Shown: positions 5,928 to 12,993 of the stretch, piece after piece
How positions within the stretch are numbered: the first letter of the stretch is position 1
How the letters are laid out: every line of letters begins with the position of its first letter
Source of the DNA: an uncultured Bacilli bacterium
GTDB lineage: Bacteria > Bacillota_I > Bacilli_A > RFN20 > CAG-826
DNA length: 15,908 bases
Assembly: GCA_944358755.1 (NCBI GenBank)
Contig: CALVRY010000017.1
Coordinates: 1-15,908, forward strand
Reading direction: 5' to 3'
Notes under the pieces: model-generated
The model's database searches: none
What the model saw: the letters and a program-made list of their open reading frames with translations, nothing else
Told to the model about the DNA's origin: nothing
Program-made: the position numbers and the translations under genes

Positions 5928-6756
5928 AACTTTTATTGTTGATGAAAAAATTAAAGGGTTAAGACTTGATAAAGCCTTAACCCTTTTATGCTCTTTAAAT
6001 TCTCGTGTTTATTATGCAAATCTTATAAAAAACAAAGAAGTTTTAGTTAACGATAAAGTCGTTTCGCCATCTTATAAAGTTGAAATTAACGATAAAATCG
6101 CAGTTAATTTTGTTCAAAAAGAATCAAACACAGATTTATTACCATATGAATTTAAATTAGATATTGTTTATGAAGATGACTATTTATTAGTGATAAATAA
6201 ACCAAAAGGATTAGTGGTCCATCCAGGGGACGGTCATCATAATGACACTTTGGTAAATGCTTTAATTTATGCAAATAAGGAGCTTTCTACTATAAACGGA
6301 GTTGAAAGAATTGGAATTGTTCATCGAATTGATAAAGATACAAGCGGTTTACTTTTAATTTGCAAAGATAACTTTACTCATAAAGAAATCGCAAAACAAC
6401 TTGAAGATCATTCGATGCATCGAGAATATATTGCGCTAGTAGATGGCATTTTACGAACAGATACTGGTAAAATTATCGGAAAAATCGGAAGAGATAAAAC
6501 AAATCGCTTGAAAATGGCTATAGATAATCAAAATGGAAAAGAAGCAATTACTCATTTTGAAGTTTTAAAACGTTTTTTACATTATACGCTTATTAAATGT
6601 GTGCTAGAAACCGGAAGAACTCATCAAATTAGAGTTCATATGTCTTCAATCGGTTATCCAATTGTAGGTGATAAATTATATGGTGGAAGTACCAATTTAT
6701 ATAATGAAGGGAAATTATTGCACGCTTATAAACTTACATTTTTTCATACAATATAA
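5917..6756 (+). CDS. rluD: RluD-family large-subunit rRNA pseudouridine synthase, C-terminally truncated by an in-frame stop
   Basis: This enzyme isomerises specific uridines in 23S rRNA to pseudouridine. An N-terminal S4 RNA-binding domain (residues ~1-75, starting 'GLRLDKAL') precedes the catalytic domain. That domain carries 'KPKGLVVHPG', the catalytic-Asp motif 'HRIDKDTSGLL' and 'ETGRTHQIRVHM'. The start ATG at 5917 gives 279 residues; an upstream TTG at 5854 would add a Lys-rich stretch that is just lspA read in another frame. It overlaps the lspA stop by 11 bp. The protein stops after 'LHAYKLTFFHTI'. The family normally continues H-P-x-T-x-x-E-I and ~20 more residues, and exactly such a sequence follows in the same frame beyond the TAA (6757-6825). 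The core fold and catalytic Asp remain, so the product may still be active. Its exact target (RluD, RluC or a Bacillus YlyB-like site) is not resolved. Confidence 0.9.
   Translation: MENKTFIVDEKIKGLRLDKALTLLCSLNSRVYYANLIKNKEVLVNDKVVSPSYKVEINDKIAVNFVQKESNTDLLPYEFKLDIVYEDDYLLVINKPKGLVVHPGDGHHNDTLVNALIYANKELSTINGVERIGIVHRIDKDTSGLLLICKDNFTHKEIAKQLEDHSMHREYIALVDGILRTDTGKIIGKIGRDKTNRLKMAIDNQNGKEAITHFEVLKRFLHYTLIKCVLETGRTHQIRVHMSSIGYPIVGDKLYGGSTNLYNEGKLLHAYKLTFFHTI
5953..5987 (+). other. Terminator-like hairpin inside the start of rluD
   Basis: Perfect 11-bp arms AAAGGGTTAAG (5953-5963) and CTTAACCCTTT (5976-5986) enclose a 12-nt loop and are followed by one further T. It begins 37 nt into rluD and 26 nt past the lspA stop. 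The T tract is short, so partial termination, attenuation or 3' end protection of the ileS-lspA message are all possible. Confidence 0.4.
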
Positions 6757-6810
6757 AAAAAAGAGATAACTCTAGAAACAGAATTACCTCAATATTTTAA
6801 AGAAGTTATC
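6755..6810 (-). terminator. Probable intrinsic terminator of rnhC
   Basis: On the minus strand, GATAACT (6810-6804) pairs with AGTTATC (6771-6765). With one bulged T the stem extends by two more pairs. A TC and then eight Ts (6762-6755) follow. The loop is long (~32 nt) and the stem AT-rich, so strength is uncertain. The T tract is the complement of the A run that follows and includes the rluD stop codon. Confidence 0.45.
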
Positions 6811-6825
6811 GATAAATTAAACTAA
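6757..6825 (+). pseudogene. Detached C-terminal remnant of rluD beyond the in-frame stop
   Basis: Continuing the rluD frame past TAA 6754-6756 gives 22 codons, 'KKEITLETELPQYFKEVIDK' then Leu-Asn and a second TAA at 6823-6825. This resembles the family's C-terminal end: E-M/I, hydrophobic, E-A/T, then L-P-x-x-F and a final helix. There is no start codon or ribosome binding site, so it would be expressed only by read-through. It overlaps the 3' end of rnhC by 9 bp. Confidence 0.6.
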
Positions 6826-7749
6826 GGATTCACTTTGATTTAATACTTCGGAATAATTTTTAAAATTACGTTTAGTTATTTTGTTAAATTCATCGATACC
6901 AAATTTATCGATAAATTTTTTTGAAAATTCATTAACTTCTTTTCCTGCGCCAAGTGGAATTGAAACATTGTATTTTTCGCCAATTTCCTTCATCGCTTGA
7001 AGGAAAAAGAAACGAGCTATATTACTTGCAATTGCAACGCTAGGGAAACAAGTTTCACCTTTTTCTCTAAAAACTATGCCTTTTTGAACGTGTTCAGCAT
7101 CTTGTGAAATTAAATATGAATAATATTTATCTTCTGGAGCAAATTGATCCATATAAATATTTTTTACATATGGACAACGTTCGTGAAGCTTATAAAGAAC
7201 ATAATTATGGAGGGTGGCTTTAATTTGATTCATGTTATAGCCTTTAGCAACAGCAGTGTTATAGTTCTCATCCATAAAAACTTTGCACATATAATGAACT
7301 TTTTTAAGTAGTGAAGGCACAATTTGCATAATTTTTTGGTCAGTCATTTTCTTTGAATCGGTGATTCCGTATTCTTGAATAAGTTTTATTGTATCGTGAT
7401 TTGTGTAACATGCACAAACAACGACAGGACCAAAGAAATCACCAGTTCCAACTTCATCACTTCCGATTTGTTCGTCAATATCTAAATATACAACTGGACC
7501 TTTATGATCTTTAGTTTTTTTAGGTAATGTAGCAGGGGAATTAGACCATTTTTCAGCAATAGAATATGCCCCTTCACCTTGAATTGTTACTTTAAAAGTA
7601 GAACCTTTTTTATTATCATATGCAGTGAGGATATTCTTATCAGTTTTTATAACAAAAAGAATATATCCAATGTTTCTTTCTACGATATAATCAAAATAGG
7701 TTTTCTCAAGTAATTCGAGATTATTTTTTGTTACTTTTATTGTAATCAT
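6817..7749 (-). CDS. rnhC: Ribonuclease HIII
   Basis: RNase HIII cleaves the RNA strand of RNA:DNA hybrids (R-loops, Okazaki primers) in the cytoplasm. The protein has 310 residues, the usual length. Residues 1-~85 form the N-terminal TBP-like domain that separates RNase HIII from RNase HII. The RNase H domain begins with 'IGSDEVGTGDFFGPVVV', whose D98-E99 start the catalytic set, then 'DSKKM' (131-135), 'YMDQF' with D201, and 'SVAIASNIAR' (237-246). It lies opposite to its neighbours: convergent with rluD and divergent from mutS2, a pairing with mutS2 also seen in other Firmicutes. No ribosome binding site is visible, and the -10 box sits so close that the transcript should be leaderless or nearly so. 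The ATG at 7749 matches where the family starts. Confidence 0.95.
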   Translation of the reverse strand: MITIKVTKNNLELLEKTYFDYIVERNIGYILFVIKTDKNILTAYDNKKGSTFKVTIQGEGAYSIAEKWSNSPATLPKKTKDHKGPVVYLDIDEQIGSDEVGTGDFFGPVVVCACYTNHDTIKLIQEYGITDSKKMTDQKIMQIVPSLLKKVHYMCKVFMDENYNTAVAKGYNMNQIKATLHNYVLYKLHERCPYVKNIYMDQFAPEDKYYSYLISQDAEHVQKGIVFREKGETCFPSVAIASNIARFFFLQAMKEIGEKYNVSIPLGAGKEVNEFSKKFIDKFGIDEFNKITKRNFKNYSEVLNQSESLV

Positions 7750-7756
7750 CTTATTA

Positions 7757-7785
7757 ATTATATCACAAAAATTAAAAATAGTAAA
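7757..7785 (-). promoter_or_regulatory. Extended -10 promoter of rnhC
   Basis: Reading the minus strand, TTTACT (7785-7780), a 17-bp spacer, then TGA directly followed by TATAAT (7762-7757) form a consensus extended -10 element. Transcription should begin near 7751-7750, one or two bases before the ATG at 7749. Confidence 0.65.
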
Positions 7786-7828
7786 AATATGATAATTATC
7801 GAAAAAATACGCATAATGATTTACTTAA

Positions 7829-7857
7829 TTTATATTTTTAAACTTTAAGTGTAAAAT
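7829..7857 (+). promoter_or_regulatory. Candidate promoter of mutS2-uvrC
   Basis: TTTATA (7829-7834) and TAAAAT (7852-7857) are spaced 17 bp apart and predict a start near 7864, leaving a leader of about 14 nt. Both boxes are imperfect and the region is very AT-rich. Confidence 0.35.
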
Positions 7858-7877
7858 ATATGAGAAATATTTAGGTT

Positions 7878-10166
7878 ATGGAAAATATAGAAGAAGTATT
7901 AGAAATAAATAAAATTAGAGAACAAATAAAAAAGTATACTAAGACTTTACTAGCTAAGAAAAAGATTGATGAATTAAAACCATCTAGCGAATATTCTTTT
8001 GTTAGTAAGGAATATCAAAAATTAAAGGAAACAATCGATGTTTTAGATATTTATAACGATTTTCCGATTATTAGTGAATTGGATTTATATGAAGAAATTG
8101 CTTATGCTAAAAAAGGCAATGTTTTTAATGAAATCACTTTAAATCAAATCAAACAAGAGATTCAAACTACTGTAGATGTAATTAAATATTCTTTAAAAAT
8201 TAAAGAAGATTATGATGCTTTAAACGAGTTATTTATGAGTTTAAAAGCCAATGAATTACTTTTTAATGAAATTAGTAGTGCAATTTCTCAAGAAAATACA
8301 GTTAAAGACAGTGCGTCAAAAGAGCTTTTTAGCATTAGAAAAAGCATTTATTCCTTAAATAAAAATATTCACTCTTCTTTAAACTCGATTTTTGGAAAAT
8401 ATAAGGATAAATTATCTGGTGATAATTTTGTTTTAAGAAATGGGCACTATGCTATTCCGGTTAATAGCTCTTATAAAGCGAGCATTGATGGTATAGTACA
8501 CGACGTTTCAGATAGTGGATTAACAACTTTTATTGAGCCAAAAGAAATCTTAGAACTTGAGAATCAACTTGCTGTTTTAAAAATAAAAGAACGTGATGAA
8601 ATTAATAAACTTTTATATAAATTAACGACAAAAGTAGTTGAGAATGCTAACGAATTAATCAATAATAATGAAATTTTAGGTGAACTTGATTTCTTATCTT
8701 CTAAAGCAAAATATGCTAAAGAAATAGATGCAAATGTGCCAAGAATTAATAATGGAAAATATTTTAAACTTTATAGCGCACGCCATCCTTTAATAGATAA
8801 AAATATTTGCGTTCCAAATGATTTTATTTTGGGTAATGAGAAGACCTTAATGATTATAAGTGGACCTAATGCAGGCGGAAAAACAATCGCTTTAAAAACA
8901 GTAGCGATTTTAGCGTATATGGCTAAGCTTAGTTTAGCTTTACCTGCTAGTGTAGATAGTGAGATTTGCTTATTTAAAAATATCTATATTGATATAGGTG
9001 ATTCTCAGTCCATAGAAAACAACTTAAGTACCTTCAGTGCCCATATTAGTAATATTTCAGTAGTTTTAAAGTACATAACTAGTAGTGATTTAGTAGTTAT
9101 TGATGAATTATGCACAGGAACCGATCCAAAAGAAGGTGAAGCTTTGGCGGTTGCAATCGTTAAAGAACTACTTAAAAAGCAAGCAATTTCGCTTATTACA
9201 TCCCATTATGAACTACTTAAAAAATATGGTTTAACAAACGATAAAATTTTAAATGCTTCATTCATTTTTAATGAGAAAAATGTAACACCAACTTTTAAAA
9301 TTTTACTTGGTGTAAGCGGTAAAAGTTATGGATTTTTGATCGGAAAGAAATTTGGATTAGATGCAGCTTTAATAGCAGATGCAAAAAAGATTTATGACAA
9401 TTCTTTTGAAAGCGAAGATGATAAAAAACTTCATGCTTTAGATGAAAAAGAAAGATATTTAGCCACAAAAGATGAAAAACTTAAACTTAGACAAGAAAGC
9501 TTAACTAAATTAAAAGAAGAATTATCGAAAAAAGAAAAAGAGCTTAGAGATAAAGAAAATAAGCTAAAAAATCAAAAAATTGATAAATTTGATGTATTTT
9601 TAAATGATAAATATAACGAAATTAACAATATTTATAATACTTTCTTGAAAGATAAAGACATTAAAAAAGCCGAAGCGAAACTCGATAAAATCAACGTTAA
9701 GAAAAAGAAAAATGAAAATATTACTGTTGGAAACTACATCACAATTAAATCTCTTGGTATAAATGGCAGAGTTATTAGCGAAAATGGTAATAAATTACGC
9801 ATTAATACAAATGATGGTTTTTCAATTAATGCCACAAAAGATCAATGTGAGCTTATCGAAGCGCCAAAAGAAACAGTAAAACCTACGATAAATGCTGATA
9901 AATACATTCTTGGTCAAAAACAAGTTTCAGCAAGTTTGAATCTTATCGGATATAGAGTTGATGATGCTTTAATTGCGTTAGATAAATATCTTGATGATTG
10001 TGTTTTACGTGGTTTAAAACAAGTTAAAATTATTCATGGATATGGTAGTGGAAAATTAAGAGAAGGTATTCATTCTTTCTTAAAAAAGAGGAAAAATATC
10101 GCATCTTTTAAAATTGGAAGCGAACTTGATGGCGGAAGTGGATCGACTATAGTTAATTTAAAATGA
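7878..10166 (+). CDS. mutS2: MutS2 family ATPase with C-terminal Smr domain
   Basis: MutS2 is a MutS-related ATPase outside classical mismatch repair. It has been linked to suppression of recombination and, in Bacillus, to sensing collided ribosomes. The 762-residue protein has an N-terminal lever/core region (1-~300) and a Walker A motif GPNAGGKT (329-336). A Walker B motif LVVIDE (405-410) is followed by 'CTGTDPKEGEALA'. A long Lys/Glu-rich coiled coil (~500-605) and a linker domain lead to the Smr domain (~686-762) with 'HGYGSGKLREGI'. The usual LDLRG motif opening Smr reads LNLIG, so the conserved Asp and Arg are replaced. The ATG at 7878 is the first in-frame start; its ribosome binding site is poor (AGG only 2 nt away). 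The TGA stop overlaps the uvrC start as ATGA, indicating coupling. Confidence 0.96.
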   Translation: MENIEEVLEINKIREQIKKYTKTLLAKKKIDELKPSSEYSFVSKEYQKLKETIDVLDIYNDFPIISELDLYEEIAYAKKGNVFNEITLNQIKQEIQTTVDVIKYSLKIKEDYDALNELFMSLKANELLFNEISSAISQENTVKDSASKELFSIRKSIYSLNKNIHSSLNSIFGKYKDKLSGDNFVLRNGHYAIPVNSSYKASIDGIVHDVSDSGLTTFIEPKEILELENQLAVLKIKERDEINKLLYKLTTKVVENANELINNNEILGELDFLSSKAKYAKEIDANVPRINNGKYFKLYSARHPLIDKNICVPNDFILGNEKTLMIISGPNAGGKTIALKTVAILAYMAKLSLALPASVDSEICLFKNIYIDIGDSQSIENNLSTFSAHISNISVVLKYITSSDLVVIDELCTGTDPKEGEALAVAIVKELLKKQAISLITSHYELLKKYGLTNDKILNASFIFNEKNVTPTFKILLGVSGKSYGFLIGKKFGLDAALIADAKKIYDNSFESEDDKKLHALDEKERYLATKDEKLKLRQESLTKLKEELSKKEKELRDKENKLKNQKIDKFDVFLNDKYNEINNIYNTFLKDKDIKKAEAKLDKINVKKKKNENITVGNYITIKSLGINGRVISENGNKLRINTNDGFSINATKDQCELIEAPKETVKPTINADKYILGQKQVSASLNLIGYRVDDALIALDKYLDDCVLRGLKQVKIIHGYGSGKLREGIHSFLKKRKNIASFKIGSELDGGSGSTIVNLK

Positions 10167-11932
10167 TGAATGATATTTTAAAAAAAGAAATAGATTTATT
10201 GCCCGATGCACCAGGGTGCTATTTAATGCACGCAAAAGATGATGAAATCATCTATATTGGTAAGGCTAAAAACTTAAAAAAGAGAGTTTCTCAATATTTT
10301 TTACGTGCCCATTCTGGAAAAACAGCAGCAATGGTTTCTCACGTAGATCATTTTGAGACAATTACTACAAAAAGCGAAAAAGAAGCCTTAATTCTTGAAA
10401 TGAATCTCATTCAAACTCATCATCCTCGTTACAATATTTTGTTGATGGATGATAAACATTATCCTTATATTGCACTTCATAAAAATATTGAAAATCCATA
10501 TGTTGGATTATCAAGAAACGTAAAAGATAAAAAATGTGAATATTTCGGGCCTTATCCAAATAGTAGTGCTGCATTTGAAGTTATAGATTTGATTAATAAA
10601 TTATTTCCTCTCAGGAAGTGCCGTAATGTGCCTAAATCTCCATGTCTTTATTATCATATTGGACAATGTTTAGCCCCTTGTGTTAACAAAGTTTCAAAAG
10701 AACAATACGAAGATATAATCGATAAAATTCGCGAATTTTTAAAAGGGAAAAATCAAGATTTAGTTAAAGACATTAAAGAAAAAATCAAATTACATAGTGA
10801 AAATTTAGAATTTGAACGCGCTCAAGAATATAAAAAAATGCTCGATTCAATTAACCACATAACCGAAAAACAAACTGTTGAATTTAAAGACAAAGTTAAT
10901 CGTGATTTTTTCTCATTTCACACAAGAGAAAATTATATTGCAATTGCACTTTTTAGCTATCGTGAAGGCATTTTGCTTTCAAAAAGAACCTTTTGTTATG
11001 AATTAATTGATGAAATCAGTGATTTTGTTAGCGAAATCATCTATCAATATTATCAATTAAACGCAATTCCTAATGAAATTGTTGTTTCTAATGATGAAAT
11101 TTGTGCCAATTTAAATGATTTTTTACCTAATGCGAATGTAATTTTTCCATCACGTGGTAAATTGCACGATGTTTTAGATACTGTTGAAATTAATGCAAAA
11201 GCAGCGCTAGATGAACATTTTTTAACTGCAAAACTTGATGATGATATCATGGATTTACTTGATAAATTAGGGAATATTTTACATATTAAGACTCCAAAAC
11301 ATATCGAATTATTTGATAATTCCCATCTTCAAGGAACCAACGCAATTGGGGCAATGGTTGTATTTATTAATGGTATCCCTTATAAAAAGATGTACCGTAA
11401 ATTTAATATCCAAGGTTATAACAAAAAAGATGATCTTTCTTCAATGCGAGAAACTTTAACTAGACGCTATAAAAGATTAAAAGAAGAAAATGAAAAAATG
11501 CCAGATCTTGTTATTGTTGATGGTGGAAAAACACAAATCGAGATAGCAAGCGAAGTTAAAAAGGCACTTGATTTGCCTTTTGCAATTGCTGGGCTTGTTA
11601 AAACTGACAAACACAGAACTAGCGCCTTAATGAACGAGGATTTCAACGAATATTACCTTGATGATGAAAAAAAATTGTTCTTGTTATTAACAAGAATGCA
11701 AGATGAAGTGCATAGATATGCAATCACGACTCATATTAAAAAGCGTAATAAAAGTGTGTTTAATAGCATATTTGATGGAATTAATGGAATTGGCGATAAG
11801 AGAAAAGAGCAATTAATTAAAGCTTTTCCATCAATAAGTGAATTAAAAAATGCTAAAATTGAAGAGTTAGAACAGATTATACCTAAAGATAGTGCTGAAA
11901 AATTATTTGAAAAGATAAGGAGTTTAAATTAG
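10163..11932 (+). CDS. uvrC: UvrABC excinuclease subunit C
   Basis: UvrC makes the 3' and 5' incisions around a bulky lesion after UvrA/UvrB recognition. All parts are present in 589 residues. The GIY-YIG nuclease has G18-C-Y and Y31-I-G. Four cysteines C153, C161, C169 and C173 match the iron-sulphur site of UvrC ('CLAPC' at its end). A UVR motif around 'NLEFERAQEYKKML' binds UvrB. The RNase H-like 5' nuclease carries D385 ('FDNSH'), D453 ('VDGGKTQ') and H517 ('DEVHRYA'). A C-terminal helix-hairpin-helix pair contains 'INGIGDKRKEQLIKAF'. The start at 10163 overlaps the mutS2 stop by 4 bp. No separate ribosome binding site is visible, so translation probably depends on mutS2. A second ATG follows directly at 10166. 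Confidence 0.97.
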   Translation: MMNDILKKEIDLLPDAPGCYLMHAKDDEIIYIGKAKNLKKRVSQYFLRAHSGKTAAMVSHVDHFETITTKSEKEALILEMNLIQTHHPRYNILLMDDKHYPYIALHKNIENPYVGLSRNVKDKKCEYFGPYPNSSAAFEVIDLINKLFPLRKCRNVPKSPCLYYHIGQCLAPCVNKVSKEQYEDIIDKIREFLKGKNQDLVKDIKEKIKLHSENLEFERAQEYKKMLDSINHITEKQTVEFKDKVNRDFFSFHTRENYIAIALFSYREGILLSKRTFCYELIDEISDFVSEIIYQYYQLNAIPNEIVVSNDEICANLNDFLPNANVIFPSRGKLHDVLDTVEINAKAALDEHFLTAKLDDDIMDLLDKLGNILHIKTPKHIELFDNSHLQGTNAIGAMVVFINGIPYKKMYRKFNIQGYNKKDDLSSMRETLTRRYKRLKEENEKMPDLVIVDGGKTQIEIASEVKKALDLPFAIAGLVKTDKHRTSALMNEDFNEYYLDDEKKLFLLLTRMQDEVHRYAITTHIKKRNKSVFNSIFDGINGIGDKRKEQLIKAFPSISELKNAKIEELEQIIPKDSAEKLFEKIRSLN

Positions 11933-11935
11933 TCG

Positions 11936-12913
11936 ATGGAATTTAAAGACTTGCTTGAACTTTATAAGCAAGGAAAATATCTCGAAGTTATTCAAAATGC
12001 TGATGGCGTTTCCGATTTTAATGCGAAGTTTTTAAAAGTCAGAAGCTATTATGCTTTAGATCGCTTTGTCGAGGCTTTAAATGAATATAAAAACAACGAA
12101 GAAATTCTTACAAAATCAAATTTTGCCGAATCTATTCGACTTTATGTCGATATTCTTGTGAAACTAAATTACGATCTTCCTCAAATTCTAATTCAGCTTG
12201 GGCCATATTATGATTACCCAAATTTAAATTTAGAAGTGAAAGATTTGCTTTTGAATTTAGAACAATATGTTCGTGGAAGAATTAAACTCGAAGAAAATAG
12301 TGATGTTGAACCAGGCGATATTTTATACGATGATGAAACGCTTTTTGGATTACTTGAGAGTAAAAATCCAACTGATATTTTTGACGCTTTATCCTATATT
12401 CGCTCAATGTTTGGCGCTGATGATAGAATAGTCATTTTTGTCGATAAAATTCGTGAAATTTTAAAAAGTAGAACTGTTTTTGATTTAACTTATGCAATCT
12501 TATTTAATCAATTAGTTTTAGTTGGAGATGGCGATTATTATCTGTTCAACAAAAACGGACATTATTATAATGTTTCGCCATTAAGTCTTTCACATAAGCT
12601 TGAAGAAAGTAATAAATATCTCGATAAATGTTTAGCTTTACTTGAAAAATATGAAAGAGATATCGTTATTAAAGAATGCGCAACACGATTATTGCTCATG
12701 GGTTATGTTTATCTAACACCTGAATTTTTAGATAATATTTCAAGTGCAAACGAATTCTTTTACGCATCATATCTAACAACTTTAAAACTTTTACATAAAG
12801 AAAGTAGTGAAATTGAGAAATTTAACATCAAAAAAATTAATTTAAATAAGGTAAAAATATACGAAGAAGTGTTAAAAACTGTTTCAAGAGAATGGAATTC
12901 TTTTAAAATCTAG
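11936..12913 (+). CDS. TPR-like helical protein of unknown function
   Basis: I do not recognise this 325-residue protein with certainty. Its N-terminus ('LLELYKQGKYLEVIQNA', then 'FLKVRSYYALDRFVEALNEY') has the size and residue spacing of two tetratricopeptide helix pairs. The rest is predicted alpha-helical and rich in Leu, Asp, Glu and Tyr, with no signal peptide, transmembrane segment or catalytic motif. This suggests a soluble scaffold, similar in style to the TPR proteins (DUF3196-like) of Mollicutes; that family assignment is unverified. It starts 3 bp after the uvrC stop, with AAGGAG (11917-11922) 13 nt upstream inside uvrC, so it is co-transcribed with mutS2-uvrC. No terminator is visible after it; tig has its own promoter 25 bp downstream. 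Confidence 0.75.
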   Translation: MEFKDLLELYKQGKYLEVIQNADGVSDFNAKFLKVRSYYALDRFVEALNEYKNNEEILTKSNFAESIRLYVDILVKLNYDLPQILIQLGPYYDYPNLNLEVKDLLLNLEQYVRGRIKLEENSDVEPGDILYDDETLFGLLESKNPTDIFDALSYIRSMFGADDRIVIFVDKIREILKSRTVFDLTYAILFNQLVLVGDGDYYLFNKNGHYYNVSPLSLSHKLEESNKYLDKCLALLEKYERDIVIKECATRLLLMGYVYLTPEFLDNISSANEFFYASYLTTLKLLHKESSEIEKFNIKKINLNKVKIYEEVLKTVSREWNSFKI

Positions 12914-12937
12914 GTACTTTTAAAAAGGTTATTTTAC

Positions 12938-12967
12938 TTTACTAAAAACATAAAATTAAGGTATAAT
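12938..12967 (+). promoter_or_regulatory. Promoter of tig-lon
   Basis: TTTACT (12938-12943) and a consensus TATAAT (12962-12967) are separated by 18 bp. The predicted start is near 12974, giving a ~20-nt leader that carries the GGAGG (12983-12987) of tig. Confidence 0.65.
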
Positions 12968-12993
12968 TTACCAATGTATCGCGGAGGAAAAAA

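Noticed and set aside
6412..6423. 12-bp perfect palindrome TCGATGCATCGA in rluD
   Set aside because: It lies in conserved coding sequence with no repeats of it nearby and no regulatory context.
7791..7800. GATAATTATC palindrome between rnhC and mutS2, reminiscent of a Fur/PerR box
   Set aside because: It is only 10 bp and lacks the central bases of the 7-1-7 Fur-type site. A palindrome of this size is expected by chance in DNA this AT-rich.
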